NCBI RefSeq assembly: GCF_003952265.1
Contig: NZ_CP034438.1
Span: forward strand, 2,418,001 to 2,482,000
Length of the DNA: 64,000 bases
Direction: 5' to 3'
Source of the DNA: Flaviflexus salsibiostraticola
GTDB taxonomy: Bacteria > Actinomycetota > Actinomycetes > Actinomycetales > Actinomycetaceae
Made by a program: the position numbers and the translations under genes. The notes under the pieces are model-generated. The model saw only the letters and a program-made list of their open reading frames with translations. It ran no database searches and was not told the origin of the DNA. Each line of letters begins with the position of its first letter. Position 1 is the stretch's first letter. Shown piece after piece: positions 34,996 to 43,616 of the stretch.

Positions 34996-36333
34996 ATGGG
35001 AGAGCGCATGAAGATCGCCATCGTCACCCTCGACACGTTCTCGACGAAGATGGCGGGCCCCGCCATCCGCGTGTGGGAGATGGCGGGGATGCTCGCGCGC
35101 GAGCACGAGGTCACGGTCCTCACCTTCGCCGCCGCCGACCGCACCTCACCCCACTTCGCCATCCGGGGCACGCGGGTCGCCGACTTCGAGAAGGACCTCG
35201 GCACGCCCGACATCGTCATCATCCAGGGCTACCTCGTCCACACCTTCCCGTGGCTGGGGGAGCGGGAGTTCCGGCTCGTCGTCGACCTGTACGACCCGTT
35301 CCACCTCGAATCGCTTGGGGTGGAGAAGCATCGGCCGATGCCCGACCGGGATCGCGCCCTCCAGCACGCCATCGGCGAGCTGTCGGCACAGATCCGGATC
35401 GGCGACTTCTTCCTCTGCGCAAGCGAGAGTCAGCGCAGCCTGTGGATCGGGCACCTCGCCGCACTGGGCCGGGTGAACCCCCGCACGTACGACGCCGACG
35501 GGTCGCTCCGCAGCCTCATCGACCTCGCGCCATTCGGGATCGCCGGCCCCACCCCGGTCCAGGAGCGACGCGCCATCAAGGGTGCGATCCCCGGGATCTC
35601 CGAGAGCGACCACCTCCTCATCTGGGGCGGCGGGATCTACAACTGGTTCGACCCCCTCACCGTCATCAGCGCCGTCGGCATCGCCGCGCAGACGGACCCC
35701 ACGATCAGGCTCCTCTTCCTCGGCGCGAAGCACCCGAACCCCGACGTGCCGCAGATGGCGATGGCGGTCGAGGCTCGCCGCCGGGCCGACGAGCTCGGTC
35801 TGACCGACACCCATGTTTTCTTCCTCGACGACTGGGTTGAGTACGGGGACCGCCACAACTATCTGCTCGATGCCGACATCGGTATCACCGCCCACTTCGC
35901 CGACATCGAGACTCACTTCAGCTTCCGCACGAGAGTGCTCGACTACCTGTGGACGGGCCTGCCGATCATCACCTCCGCAGGGGACTTCTTCGGTGATCTT
36001 GTCGAGGCCCGCGGCCTCGGCCGCACCGTCCCCGTCGAGGACGAGGCCGCCATGGCCACCGCGATCCTCGATGTTCTCGAGCGGGCCGAGGAGATCGCGC
36101 CCCGCGTGCTCGAGGCCGCGGAGGACTTCTCGTGGGAGACAACCCTCGCACCGCTCCTCGCATACTGCCGGGACCCGCACTACGCCGCCGACCGGCTCGA
36201 TCGGACCGCGCCGGTCGAGGTGGCCGCGCCGCGGCCGACGCTCCGCTCCCTCACGTCGAAGACGTGGGAGTCGGTGCGGCGTGCCGGCCTCCGGCATACG
36301 GCCGCCAGGGCTGTTCGCTACCTGCGGCGCTGA
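34996..36333 (+). CDS. GT4-like glycosyltransferase
   Basis: This 445-aa GT-B protein begins MKIAIVTLDTFSTKMAGPAIR. It has LVVDLYDPFHLESLG on the acceptor side, LLIWGGGIYNWFDPLTVISAV and LLFLGAKHPNPDVPQM in the donor domain, then TRVLDYLWTGLPIIT. The first part of the donor motif lacks the usual Glu. Start ATG 34996 is one base after wzt; ATG 35008, with GGGAGAG upstream, is the alternative. It is coupled to the exporter genes and may build or cap the exported chain. It ends at a hairpin shared with the convergent GT2 gene. Confidence 0.83.
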   Translation: MGERMKIAIVTLDTFSTKMAGPAIRVWEMAGMLAREHEVTVLTFAAADRTSPHFAIRGTRVADFEKDLGTPDIVIIQGYLVHTFPWLGEREFRLVVDLYDPFHLESLGVEKHRPMPDRDRALQHAIGELSAQIRIGDFFLCASESQRSLWIGHLAALGRVNPRTYDADGSLRSLIDLAPFGIAGPTPVQERRAIKGAIPGISESDHLLIWGGGIYNWFDPLTVISAVGIAAQTDPTIRLLFLGAKHPNPDVPQMAMAVEARRRADELGLTDTHVFFLDDWVEYGDRHNYLLDADIGITAHFADIETHFSFRTRVLDYLWTGLPIITSAGDFFGDLVEARGLGRTVPVEDEAAMATAILDVLERAEEIAPRVLEAAEDFSWETTLAPLLAYCRDPHYAADRLDRTAPVEVAAPRPTLRSLTSKTWESVRRAGLRHTAARAVRYLRR

Positions 36334-36349
36334 GAGGCGATAACGCGGC

Positions 36350-36386
36350 ACGCTCCGGGCGATGAGCCGCAGTTTGCCCGGAGCGT
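36350..36386. terminator. Bidirectional hairpin between convergent transferases
   Basis: ACGCTCCGGGC (36350-36360) and GCCCGGAGCGT (36376-36386) form a perfect 11-bp stem around a 15-base loop that ends in TTT. It lies between the stops of the 34996 and 36386 genes and can serve both. Confidence 0.65.
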
Positions 36387-37825
36387 CAGGACCAGGCGTA
36401 CCAGTACGGGTCGTCCTGGACCTCGCCGCGCCAGAGCTGCATGGCACCCTTCTCGTCCTCGGTGAGCGCGGGAACCCGGCTCGTCGACTCTCGATGGAGG
36501 AGGGTGACGGGATTGCACGAGACCGAGACGAGCCCCGCGGCCTTGAGCTTGAGACACAGGTCGACGTCGTTGTAGTTGAGGGGCAGGCGCAGCGAGAATC
36601 CGCCGACGGATTCGAAGTCCTCCCGGGAGACGAGCAGGCACGCACCCGTGACGGCAAGATACTCCGAGCAGGCGCTCGCGGACGGGTCGGTCACAGTGTC
36701 GGGGGCCGCGCGGTAGTAGAGATGGTTCGGCTCGCACGTGTCGGGTCGGACCGTGATTCCACAGTGTTGGATGCGGCCGTCGGGGAACAGCAGGCGAGCC
36801 CCGACAGCGCCGACACGGGGACGCAGAGCCATCCTCATCATGAGGGCGAGCCAGTCGTCGGTCACGACCTCGACATCGTCGTTGAGGAACAGAATGTGGG
36901 AGGCGGTGGCGTGCGCGGCCCCCAGATTGCACGAGGCGGAGAAGCTGAACTCGCCGTCGATGTCGACGACCACGAGCAGATCACCGGCGATGTCGCGGGC
37001 GCTGTCGATGACGTGCTGGGGCATGCGGGGGCCGGCGACGACGATGATCTCCCGAAGAAGGGCTGTGTCCCGGGCGAGGATCGACTCGAGGCAGGGGAGG
37101 AGCGCCGGTCGGTCATCTTCGCCGAAGCTCGCGGCCGTCCCGATCGAGGGGATGACGATGCTGACCGACTCCTGCGAGATCGGCGCGCCGGGGAGGATGT
37201 GCCGACCATCGCCCGAGAGGATCGCTGCCGGATCGTGCGGGGAGAGGATCGCCGCCCTCTCAGCGGTCGAGAGGGGCGGGTCGCCGCGCCCCGAGTCGAG
37301 GACGACAGGGATGTGATCGACGGTCTGTGCGGAATCGATGAGCGCCATGACCGCGGCGTGCCACTCGGTGGGTGCTCCCTGGGCGATGATCTCCTGGGCG
37401 AGAGCGCCGCTGATGACGAGCGAGTCGCCGATGGCACCGGTCGACAGCATGCGGATCCGGCCGAAGCGGGGCCGAGTCGTGAGGACCCCACCCTCATCGA
37501 CCGAGTCCCCGTACAGCACGTCGGCCGGGCGTTGGGACAGCCACTGCTCGATCGCCGCGAGTGAGCCGGTCTCTGGCGCCCGCCCCTCCCGCAGGAGCCA
37601 CGCCACGTCGCTCTCCGCCGCGAGGCGGAGAGCCTCGGGGATCAAGGGTCCCTCAACAGTCGAGACTGTGATTCCAGGAGCGCTCATCGACGAGATGACA
37701 TCCGTGCCCGCCTCGGGCGGCAGAAGGATCGTCAGGGTCCAGGATGAGGCGCGCTGGGCCTCCCAGGCGCCCTGGACGCGCGCCGCGTCATTCGCCGTCC
37801 GACAGAGGGCGACCGCCCGTCTCAT
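36386..37825 (-). CDS. GT2 family glycosyltransferase with N-terminal extension
   Basis: This 479-aa protein has an N-terminal 190 residues of unclear fold, followed by a GT-A domain starting QESVSIVIPSIGTAASFGED. The domain has ILFLNDDVEVVTDDWL (metal-binding NDD), VGAVGARLLFPDGRIQHCG and the NYNDVDLCLKLKAAG block of rhamnosyl/galactofuranosyl-type GT2 enzymes. The N-terminal part (ADVLYGDSVDEGG) may be a decayed second GT2-like domain. The ATG overlaps the stop of the small coiled-coil gene by one base (TGATG). Sugar unknown; dTDP-rhamnose is a plausible donor. Confidence 0.85.
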   Translation of the reverse strand: MRRAVALCRTANDAARVQGAWEAQRASSWTLTILLPPEAGTDVISSMSAPGITVSTVEGPLIPEALRLAAESDVAWLLREGRAPETGSLAAIEQWLSQRPADVLYGDSVDEGGVLTTRPRFGRIRMLSTGAIGDSLVISGALAQEIIAQGAPTEWHAAVMALIDSAQTVDHIPVVLDSGRGDPPLSTAERAAILSPHDPAAILSGDGRHILPGAPISQESVSIVIPSIGTAASFGEDDRPALLPCLESILARDTALLREIIVVAGPRMPQHVIDSARDIAGDLLVVVDIDGEFSFSASCNLGAAHATASHILFLNDDVEVVTDDWLALMMRMALRPRVGAVGARLLFPDGRIQHCGITVRPDTCEPNHLYYRAAPDTVTDPSASACSEYLAVTGACLLVSREDFESVGGFSLRLPLNYNDVDLCLKLKAAGLVSVSCNPVTLLHRESTSRVPALTEDEKGAMQLWRGEVQDDPYWYAWS

Positions 37826-38199
37826 CAGGCCCGCCCGAGCAGGCGGAGGACGGCGTGCTTCCCGCCGCGCAGCACCCGCGCCCCGCCATAGGCGGCGCGG
37901 CGGACCGGGGCCGGCGAGCGGTCCGCCGCGGCCTTGGCTGCGTTCTTGACCGAGGAGGGAGAGAGGGGAGCCGCCCGGCGAGCCCGCCGGAGTTCGTCCG
38001 TGAGTTCGGCGATGCGGGCGGACTGGCTGCGGATGATCGCGTCCCGCAGCGAGTTCCCCTCGGCCGCGGCGACGAGCCGGGCCTGCATCTCGACCATCGA
38101 GAGCTCACCCACATGGTCGGCACTCACGGGGGCAATGGAGGCGCGGAACGTCTCGTCACGCTCGGCGAGGGCCTGGAGCCAATCAGCGGCAGTCGTCAT
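37825..38199 (-). CDS. Small coiled-coil protein of unknown function
   Basis: This 124-aa protein is unrecognised. Residues about 30-80 (VEMQARLVAAAEGNSLRDAI, SARIAELTDELRRARRAA) should form a helix or coiled coil, and the rest is Ala/Arg-rich and basic (pI clearly high). There is no membrane segment or signal peptide. It starts at ATG 38199 with a TATGAT -10 box six bases upstream and is translationally coupled to the GT2 gene (TGATG). Similar short coiled-coil genes elsewhere can set chain length or hold transferases together, but this is only a guess. Confidence 0.7.
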   Translation of the reverse strand: MTTAADWLQALAERDETFRASIAPVSADHVGELSMVEMQARLVAAAEGNSLRDAIIRSQSARIAELTDELRRARRAAPLSPSSVKNAAKAAADRSPAPVRRAAYGGARVLRGGKHAVLRLLGRA

Positions 38200-38246
38200 G
38201 CCGCCATCATAGAGCCGAACACGATTCTTGGTAGTGTAGCGCCATG
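38197..38246. promoter_or_regulatory. Paired divergent leaderless-type promoters
   Basis: The plus-strand TAGTGT (38232-38237) is six bases before the ATG at 38244. The minus-strand TATGAT (plus 38206-38211) is six bases before the ATG at 38199. The two units therefore diverge from a 44-bp region with mirror-image layout. Confidence 0.55.
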
Positions 38247-40742
38247 CGGATCGTGCAGGTTTCGGCTCACTTCCCACCCGACTTCGTCTCCGGTGGAACG
38301 CTGATGCCCCAGCGGTGCGCGGAGGCGATGGCGGCGCTTGGCCACGAGTCCTCTGTCTTCGCGGGCGATCTCCATTCCCTCGAGCCGCTCGAGGAGAAGG
38401 ACACGGTCGAGAACGGCATCCCCGTCCACTGGATCGGGATCTCCCCGTACCTCAGCTGGGCCGACACGAAGAACTTCAACAATCCGGCCGTGGCCCGCGC
38501 CTTCGCCCGCCACCTGGCCGCCGTCAAGCCCGACATCGTCCACATCCATTCCCTGCAGACACTCGGCGGCGGCCTCATCGACGCCGCCCGTGCGGTGGGA
38601 GCGAAGATCGTCGTGACAATGCACGACTTCTGGTGGATCTGCTCGCGCCAATTCCTCGTCGATACGGAGTTCCGGCCCTGCTCGATCGTCCGGGACTGCG
38701 GCGAGTGCCAGTGCTCGGTGAGCGCCGAGTGGCTGACCGCCCGCAACGAGTGGCTCGCCCAGCGTCTGGCCCACGCCGATCTCATCCTCGTCCCCTCGGC
38801 GGCGATGGGGCAGGCGATCATCGCCAACGGTGTCCCCGCCAAGCTCGTCCGCGTCAATGAGAACGGGGTCGACCTGGCCGGTGTCGCCGACAGGCGCCGC
38901 TCGGACGGAGCGGTCCGGTTCCTCTACGCCGGCGGCGGTGACCGACTCAAGGGCTTTCACGTCCTTGCCGACGCGGTCACGGGCGCACGCGTGGCTCCCG
39001 GCACGTCCCTCAGTGTCTACGGTGCTGACCTTGCCGGTCCGGACTGGGTCTCGAGCCGCCCGGCCTTCGATCCCGCCGAGCTGGCCGGGGTCCTCGCCGA
39101 GCACGACGTCCTCATCCTCCCGTCGCTCGCACGAGAATCCCATTCCATCCTCACCCGCGAGGCCCTTGGGGCGGGGCTCGCCGTCATCACCTCGAACACC
39201 CCCGGACCCTCCGAGGCCGTGCACGACGGCGTCAACGGGCGGGTCATCGCCACCGGGTCTGCCGAGCAGCTGCGGTCCGCCATTGAAGAGCTGTCCGATC
39301 CGGCCGCAGCGGCCGCCCTCATGGGACACGGATCTGCCGTGCGGACCGTGACCCCGAATGAGCAGATGTCAGAACTCGAGAGCTTCTACCGAAGTCTTGT
39401 CGGTGGTCAGAATGTCAGCCTCGGTGCCGCGGGCGAGGCGATTGAGCAGCTGATCAGGGACGTCGTCTTCATCACCGGCATCCAGGGCGCCCCCGGCCGG
39501 TACCGGGCGCACCTGCCCGCCGAGGCGCTCGCGACTCGGGGCATCAGCGCCACCATCCACACCTATCGCGACCCGGCCCTGCCCGAGCGGGTGGCGCAGG
39601 CAGATGCGGTGGTCTTCTACCGAGTACCCGCCACCCCTCAGATCCTCGAGCTCATCGAATCGATCCGCTCCTCCGAGCGGACTATCCCGATCCTCGGCGA
39701 TGTCGACGACCTCATCTTCGATCCGGAGATCGAGCCGCTGCTCGATAATCTCGCGACACTGACGCCCGAGGAGCGCGACCTGTGGCGGGAGGGGATTCAC
39801 CGGTACCGGACCACCCTTGAGAACTGCGACTATTTCATCGGCTCCACGCAGACCGTCAGCAGTGAGGCCGCACGCCTCATCGGCATCCCCGCCCACACGT
39901 ACCACAACGGCGTCTCGGCGCTGCTCGCCCGCGCCTCGGAGCGGGAGCTCACCCGCGAGCGGGCCGACGGCCCGCTGCGGATCGGCTTCTTCTCCGGCAC
40001 GAAAACCCACGACGCGGACTGGGCCTCAATCGAGCCCGCCATCGCCCGCGTCCTCGAGCAGCGGGATGTCGAGCTGTGGCTCGGCGGCCTCGTCGTCCCC
40101 ACCGGGATCCTTGACCGTTTCGCCGACCGGATCGTCCGCCTGCCGCTCGTCCCCTGGCAGGAGCTTCCCGCCTACTTGAGAGATGTCGATGTCTGCCTCG
40201 CCCCGTTGACCGGCGGATCGATCTTCAACGAGGCCAAGTCCGCGATCAAGTGGCTCGAGGCCGCGCTGGTCGAGACACCGACCGTGGCTACTCCAACCCA
40301 GCCGTTCCGCGAGGTCATCCGCAACGGCGAGACCGGCTACCTCGCCTCGACTGAGGATGAGTGGGTCGAGCACATCCTCACCCTCCTCGATGATCCCGCC
40401 CTGCGAAGCAGGATCGGATCCACCGCCCGCCAGGAGGCCCTCCTCACGAGGTCACCTGCGGTTCAGGGCGAAGAGGCCGAGGCGATTCTCCGAGAGGCGT
40501 GGGCGCACGTCGGCAAGCACGGCCACCACACCGGCTCGCAGTTCCCGCCGGTGACCAGGGACGAACCGTTCACACCGTTGGCCGTCGATATCGAGCCGTA
40601 CGAGCTGGAGCCCGGTACGTCACGGCCAGCCGCACAGGCAACGCGCCTCCTGCGGAAGGTCGGCGCCTCGATCCGCCACGACGGGTTGAAGGTCACCGTG
40701 AATAAGGCGGGGACGCGACTGCGCTCGCGGCTGTCCCGGTGA
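38244..40742 (+). CDS. Tandem double GT4 glycosyltransferase
   Basis: This 832-aa protein holds two GT-B transferase units. Unit 1 (about residues 1-385) has RIVQVSAHFPPDFVSGGT, TMHDFWWICSRQF with a Cys cluster (PCSIVRDCGECQCS), FLYAGGGDRLKGFHVLADAV and ESHSILTREALGAGLAVIT. Unit 2 (about 405-770) has VVFITGIQGAPGRYRAHL, ILGDVDDLIFDPEI, RIGFFSGTKTHDADWASIEPA and NEAKSAIKWLEAALVETPTV. A basic tail follows. Such fusions often add two successive sugars. The Cys motif is common in GT4 enzymes with an HDFW acceptor loop. The start is fixed by a TAGTGT box six bases upstream. It ends before a small hairpin facing the DUF2142 genes. Confidence 0.87.
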   Translation: MRIVQVSAHFPPDFVSGGTLMPQRCAEAMAALGHESSVFAGDLHSLEPLEEKDTVENGIPVHWIGISPYLSWADTKNFNNPAVARAFARHLAAVKPDIVHIHSLQTLGGGLIDAARAVGAKIVVTMHDFWWICSRQFLVDTEFRPCSIVRDCGECQCSVSAEWLTARNEWLAQRLAHADLILVPSAAMGQAIIANGVPAKLVRVNENGVDLAGVADRRRSDGAVRFLYAGGGDRLKGFHVLADAVTGARVAPGTSLSVYGADLAGPDWVSSRPAFDPAELAGVLAEHDVLILPSLARESHSILTREALGAGLAVITSNTPGPSEAVHDGVNGRVIATGSAEQLRSAIEELSDPAAAAALMGHGSAVRTVTPNEQMSELESFYRSLVGGQNVSLGAAGEAIEQLIRDVVFITGIQGAPGRYRAHLPAEALATRGISATIHTYRDPALPERVAQADAVVFYRVPATPQILELIESIRSSERTIPILGDVDDLIFDPEIEPLLDNLATLTPEERDLWREGIHRYRTTLENCDYFIGSTQTVSSEAARLIGIPAHTYHNGVSALLARASERELTRERADGPLRIGFFSGTKTHDADWASIEPAIARVLEQRDVELWLGGLVVPTGILDRFADRIVRLPLVPWQELPAYLRDVDVCLAPLTGGSIFNEAKSAIKWLEAALVETPTVATPTQPFREVIRNGETGYLASTEDEWVEHILTLLDDPALRSRIGSTARQEALLTRSPAVQGEEAEAILREAWAHVGKHGHHTGSQFPPVTRDEPFTPLAVDIEPYELEPGTSRPAAQATRLLRKVGASIRHDGLKVTVNKAGTRLRSRLSR

Positions 40743-40767
40743 GGCCCTGGGGCTGATGTTCGCGGGG

Positions 40768-40783
40768 GAACGGTACGCCGTTC
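40768..40783. terminator. Short hairpin between convergent genes
   Basis: GAACGG and CCGTTC enclose a TACG loop (UNCG-type, very stable in RNA). The stem is only six base pairs, so this is a modest terminator candidate between the double GT4 gene and the DUF2142 pair. Confidence 0.4.
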
Positions 40784-42133
40784 TCAGACGGTGAAGATCC
40801 CGTTGATCGAGCCGAGAGCGAGGAGCATCGACAGTCCCGCGAGTGACCAGACTGCGGCCTGCCCCCAGGATCTGCGTGAGGCGAGGATCGCGATGATGGC
40901 GATGGCGAGTGGGATGAGGGAGATCGAGTAGCGGGTCGCCACGTTCGCGAAGTATTCATCCCTCGTCAGAATCTCTCGCACCTGGATGAGGACGGGAACC
41001 GTGAGCATGCCAGCGAGGAGTGACAGGCCGAGAATGAAGTCGCGGCTCTTCGGGTTGGAGAGCCACATGATGATGAAGGGTGCCGCCACGATGAGGAGTG
41101 CCATGAGGCGGGAGAAGGCCGCCCACTCAGGCGAGTTCAGCTCGCTCGGCATCCAGTACGGATTGACGATGCCGAGACCGGTGGCGAAGGTCTGCGCGAC
41201 CGGCTGGAGCGGGCTGCCGACCATCTCGAGTGTCGACAGCCCGGCGGCCGGGTTGGGGACGGTTGGCGCACCGGCCGATCTCGTGACGAGGGTCGCCCCG
41301 ATGTAGGCGACAGCCGTTCCGACGAGCGCACCGCCGAACGGTCCCGCCCACTGCCGGAACTCCCTACCGCGCATGGTCTTCACGTGGGGGAGGGAGTAGA
41401 GCAGACCGACCGTGACGACGGAGAGGATCGCGACGATCGAGAGCAGCTTCGTGCTCGCCACGAGGAGCGTGAGCACCGCGGTCATGAGAAACGCCCGCCT
41501 GCCATCCGCCATCCGCCCCGCGATCGCGATGGCCGCCGCACCGGCGAGCGGGGCGGCCGCGTCGGGGCTGATGGTGAATCCGAACAGGGTGACCGCTGGC
41601 AGCGAGACGAGCAGGAGGGCCGCACCGAGGGCGAGTGTCGGGCGCTCGATCCACCGGCGCAGCACGAGGTAGAAGGCGGAGATGCCCGCGGCGAGCCACA
41701 GGCTCGACATGATCCGCATCGCGTCGAACAGGTCGAGGTCGACAACCGGGCTGGCGGCGGCGGTCAGAGCCTGCGCGCCCCAGCCCGTGACGGCGTAATA
41801 GAGGAGCGGGTGGAACCCGTTGTAGTTGACCCCATCGACCGGGAACTCGTACCGGGTCGCGGTGCCATCCTCAGCGCGCTCGCACAGGTCGGAGGAGTCC
41901 TCGACCCACTCGCTGTCCCGGCAGGCCCACGCCTTAAGGGAGTCGCCGGCCAACGGCTCGACCGACTTTGGGATCGAGTGCTCGACCGTCAGCTTGTAGG
42001 CGTAGTCGAAGTGGGTGATCTCGTCGTAGAGGGAGACCCCGTCGTAGCGGAAGACGGCGGGGATGCAGAGCAGGAGGGTGTAGAGAAAGATGATGGCGAC
42101 GGCGGCGCCGTCGTTCAGTCGCAGGGCGGTCAT
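40784..42133 (-). CDS. DUF2142-like membrane protein, copy 2 of tandem pair
   Basis: This 449-aa polytopic protein has about ten or eleven helices. After the first helix the outer loop reads GVSLYDEITHFDYAYKL, with the acidic DE pair typical of GT-C glycosyltransferases. A second loop has YNGFHPLLYYAVTG, matching the HPPLYY motif of DUF2142/GT-C proteins with one Pro replaced by Leu. The ATG overlaps the stop of the upstream paralogue by four bases (ATGA). It should be a lipid-phosphate-sugar-dependent transferase on the outer face; this is inference from the motif pattern. No signal for sugar identity. Confidence 0.75.
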   Translation of the reverse strand: MTALRLNDGAAVAIIFLYTLLLCIPAVFRYDGVSLYDEITHFDYAYKLTVEHSIPKSVEPLAGDSLKAWACRDSEWVEDSSDLCERAEDGTATRYEFPVDGVNYNGFHPLLYYAVTGWGAQALTAAASPVVDLDLFDAMRIMSSLWLAAGISAFYLVLRRWIERPTLALGAALLLVSLPAVTLFGFTISPDAAAPLAGAAAIAIAGRMADGRRAFLMTAVLTLLVASTKLLSIVAILSVVTVGLLYSLPHVKTMRGREFRQWAGPFGGALVGTAVAYIGATLVTRSAGAPTVPNPAAGLSTLEMVGSPLQPVAQTFATGLGIVNPYWMPSELNSPEWAAFSRLMALLIVAAPFIIMWLSNPKSRDFILGLSLLAGMLTVPVLIQVREILTRDEYFANVATRYSISLIPLAIAIIAILASRRSWGQAAVWSLAGLSMLLALGSINGIFTV

Positions 42134-43509
42134 AGCGTCAGCACTCCCAGCGTCGACCCCAGGGCAATCGCCGTCGTGATACCGGCGAATATCCAGGCGG
42201 CCACTGTGCCCCAGCGGCGCTGGACGAGCACGAGGCCGGCACAGGCGAAGGCGAGCGGGATGATCGTGATCGCGTAGCGGGCGGCGACACCCGCGAAGTA
42301 GTCGTTGTTGACGAGCAGCTGCCGGATCTGGATGACGATCGGCACCGACAGGGCGCCTGCCGCCGTCGACAGCGCGAGGAGGAACCTCGGGTCGTTGCTG
42401 CGGTGGGCCGCAAGGAGGATCCCGACGGCGGCGATGAGGAGGAGGCCGGTCACCCGCGCCATCATTCCCCACAGCGTGGAATCGAGTTGGGCCGGCAGCC
42501 AGTACATACTCACCAGGTCGGCGTTGATGGCGAGCGTGTCGACGAGGGGCCGGGTGAACGGGCCGGTCAGCTCGGCCGTCGACAGACCGATGATGGGATT
42601 GTCCTGCGTCGGGGGCCCGGCAAGGCGGGTCAGCAGTTCGGAGATGAGATGAGAGAGCCCGGTGCCGAGCAGGGCCCCGCCGAATGGCGCGGCCCATGCC
42701 AGCGTCGTCTGCCGGTTCTCTTTCCTCATGCGGATAAGGGCTCGCAGCAGCGCGACCGTGACGACCGAGAAGATCGCGACGACCGCGAGGAGCTTCGTCG
42801 ATGCGACGAGGAGGGCGAGGATGGCGGCGGCCGCGAAGGAGGGCCGTCCGTGGAAGATGCGGTGGGCGAGATAGACGGCGGCAGCCCCGGCGAGGACCGC
42901 CGTTGCATCCGGGTTCACCTGCATACCGAACGACGCAATCGCGGGCGTCGTGCCGAGGGCGAGGGTGATCGCGAGGCTGAGCGAGCGGCGCGTGAGCCAC
43001 ATCCTCATCGTCCCGTAGAAGGCGATGAGTCCGGCCGACAGCCAGATCATCGACATGACCCGCATGGCGACGACGAGGGAGAGATCGGTGAGAGGGCTGG
43101 TCAGTGCGAGGAGGGCCCGGGCGCCGACGCCTGTCAGTGCGTAATAGAGCGGCGGGTGGAAGCCGTTGTAGTTCGCGCCATCCGCCGGGAACTCCTCCGG
43201 CTCGGCCCGGCCGGCCTCCGCGAGGTCGCACAGCTCCTCGTCCGGGTTCCAGGTCGACGGACGGCACGCCCACTCCTCGAGCACGGTGTCGGAGAGCGGC
43301 TCCACGGCACGCGGGACGCGCTGCTCATACGCGATCCTGTACGCGTAGTCGACGTGCGTCATCTCGTCATAGAGGGAGACCCCGCTGAAGCGGGCGATGC
43401 CGGGCAGACAGATGAGTGCGGTGACCGCGGCGATGAGAAGAGCCGCCAGAACATCTGGCAGGTGGGGGCGGAGCCGCTGCCGGAGTGGGAGCGCTGTCTG
43501 GGCTGGCAC
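42130..43509 (-). CDS. DUF2142-like membrane protein, copy 1 of tandem pair
   Basis: This 459-aa paralogue of the next gene has GVSLYDEMTHVDYAYRI in the first outer loop and NYNGFHPPLYYALTGVG in the second, followed by about nine further helices. The first loops of the two proteins line up almost residue for residue (RAVEPL/KSVEPL, EWACR/AWACR), so they arose by tandem duplication. The GTG start at 43509 is preceded at six bases by TATATT on the minus strand, which settles a start otherwise hard to choose. Function as in the partner; the two may form a heterodimer or add different residues. Confidence 0.77.
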   Translation of the reverse strand: MPAQTALPLRQRLRPHLPDVLAALLIAAVTALICLPGIARFSGVSLYDEMTHVDYAYRIAYEQRVPRAVEPLSDTVLEEWACRPSTWNPDEELCDLAEAGRAEPEEFPADGANYNGFHPPLYYALTGVGARALLALTSPLTDLSLVVAMRVMSMIWLSAGLIAFYGTMRMWLTRRSLSLAITLALGTTPAIASFGMQVNPDATAVLAGAAAVYLAHRIFHGRPSFAAAAILALLVASTKLLAVVAIFSVVTVALLRALIRMRKENRQTTLAWAAPFGGALLGTGLSHLISELLTRLAGPPTQDNPIIGLSTAELTGPFTRPLVDTLAINADLVSMYWLPAQLDSTLWGMMARVTGLLLIAAVGILLAAHRSNDPRFLLALSTAAGALSVPIVIQIRQLLVNNDYFAGVAARYAITIIPLAFACAGLVLVQRRWGTVAAWIFAGITTAIALGSTLGVLTL

Positions 43510-43616
43510 ATAGCCAATATAGACGAGAACGCCTGCCGCCCACTGGTCCCCGGTCCCGCCGTCAAACCTCGGCACGCTCTCCGCGCCCGAATCGCGGACG
43601 CCGGTACGATGGTGCC
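43510..43616. promoter_or_regulatory. Divergent leaderless-type promoters, DUF2142 pair and S9 peptidase
   Basis: Minus-strand TATATT (plus 43516-43521) lies six bases before the GTG at 43509. Plus-strand TACGAT (43605-43610) lies six bases before the ATG at 43617. The 107-bp gap has no other clear element. Confidence 0.5.
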
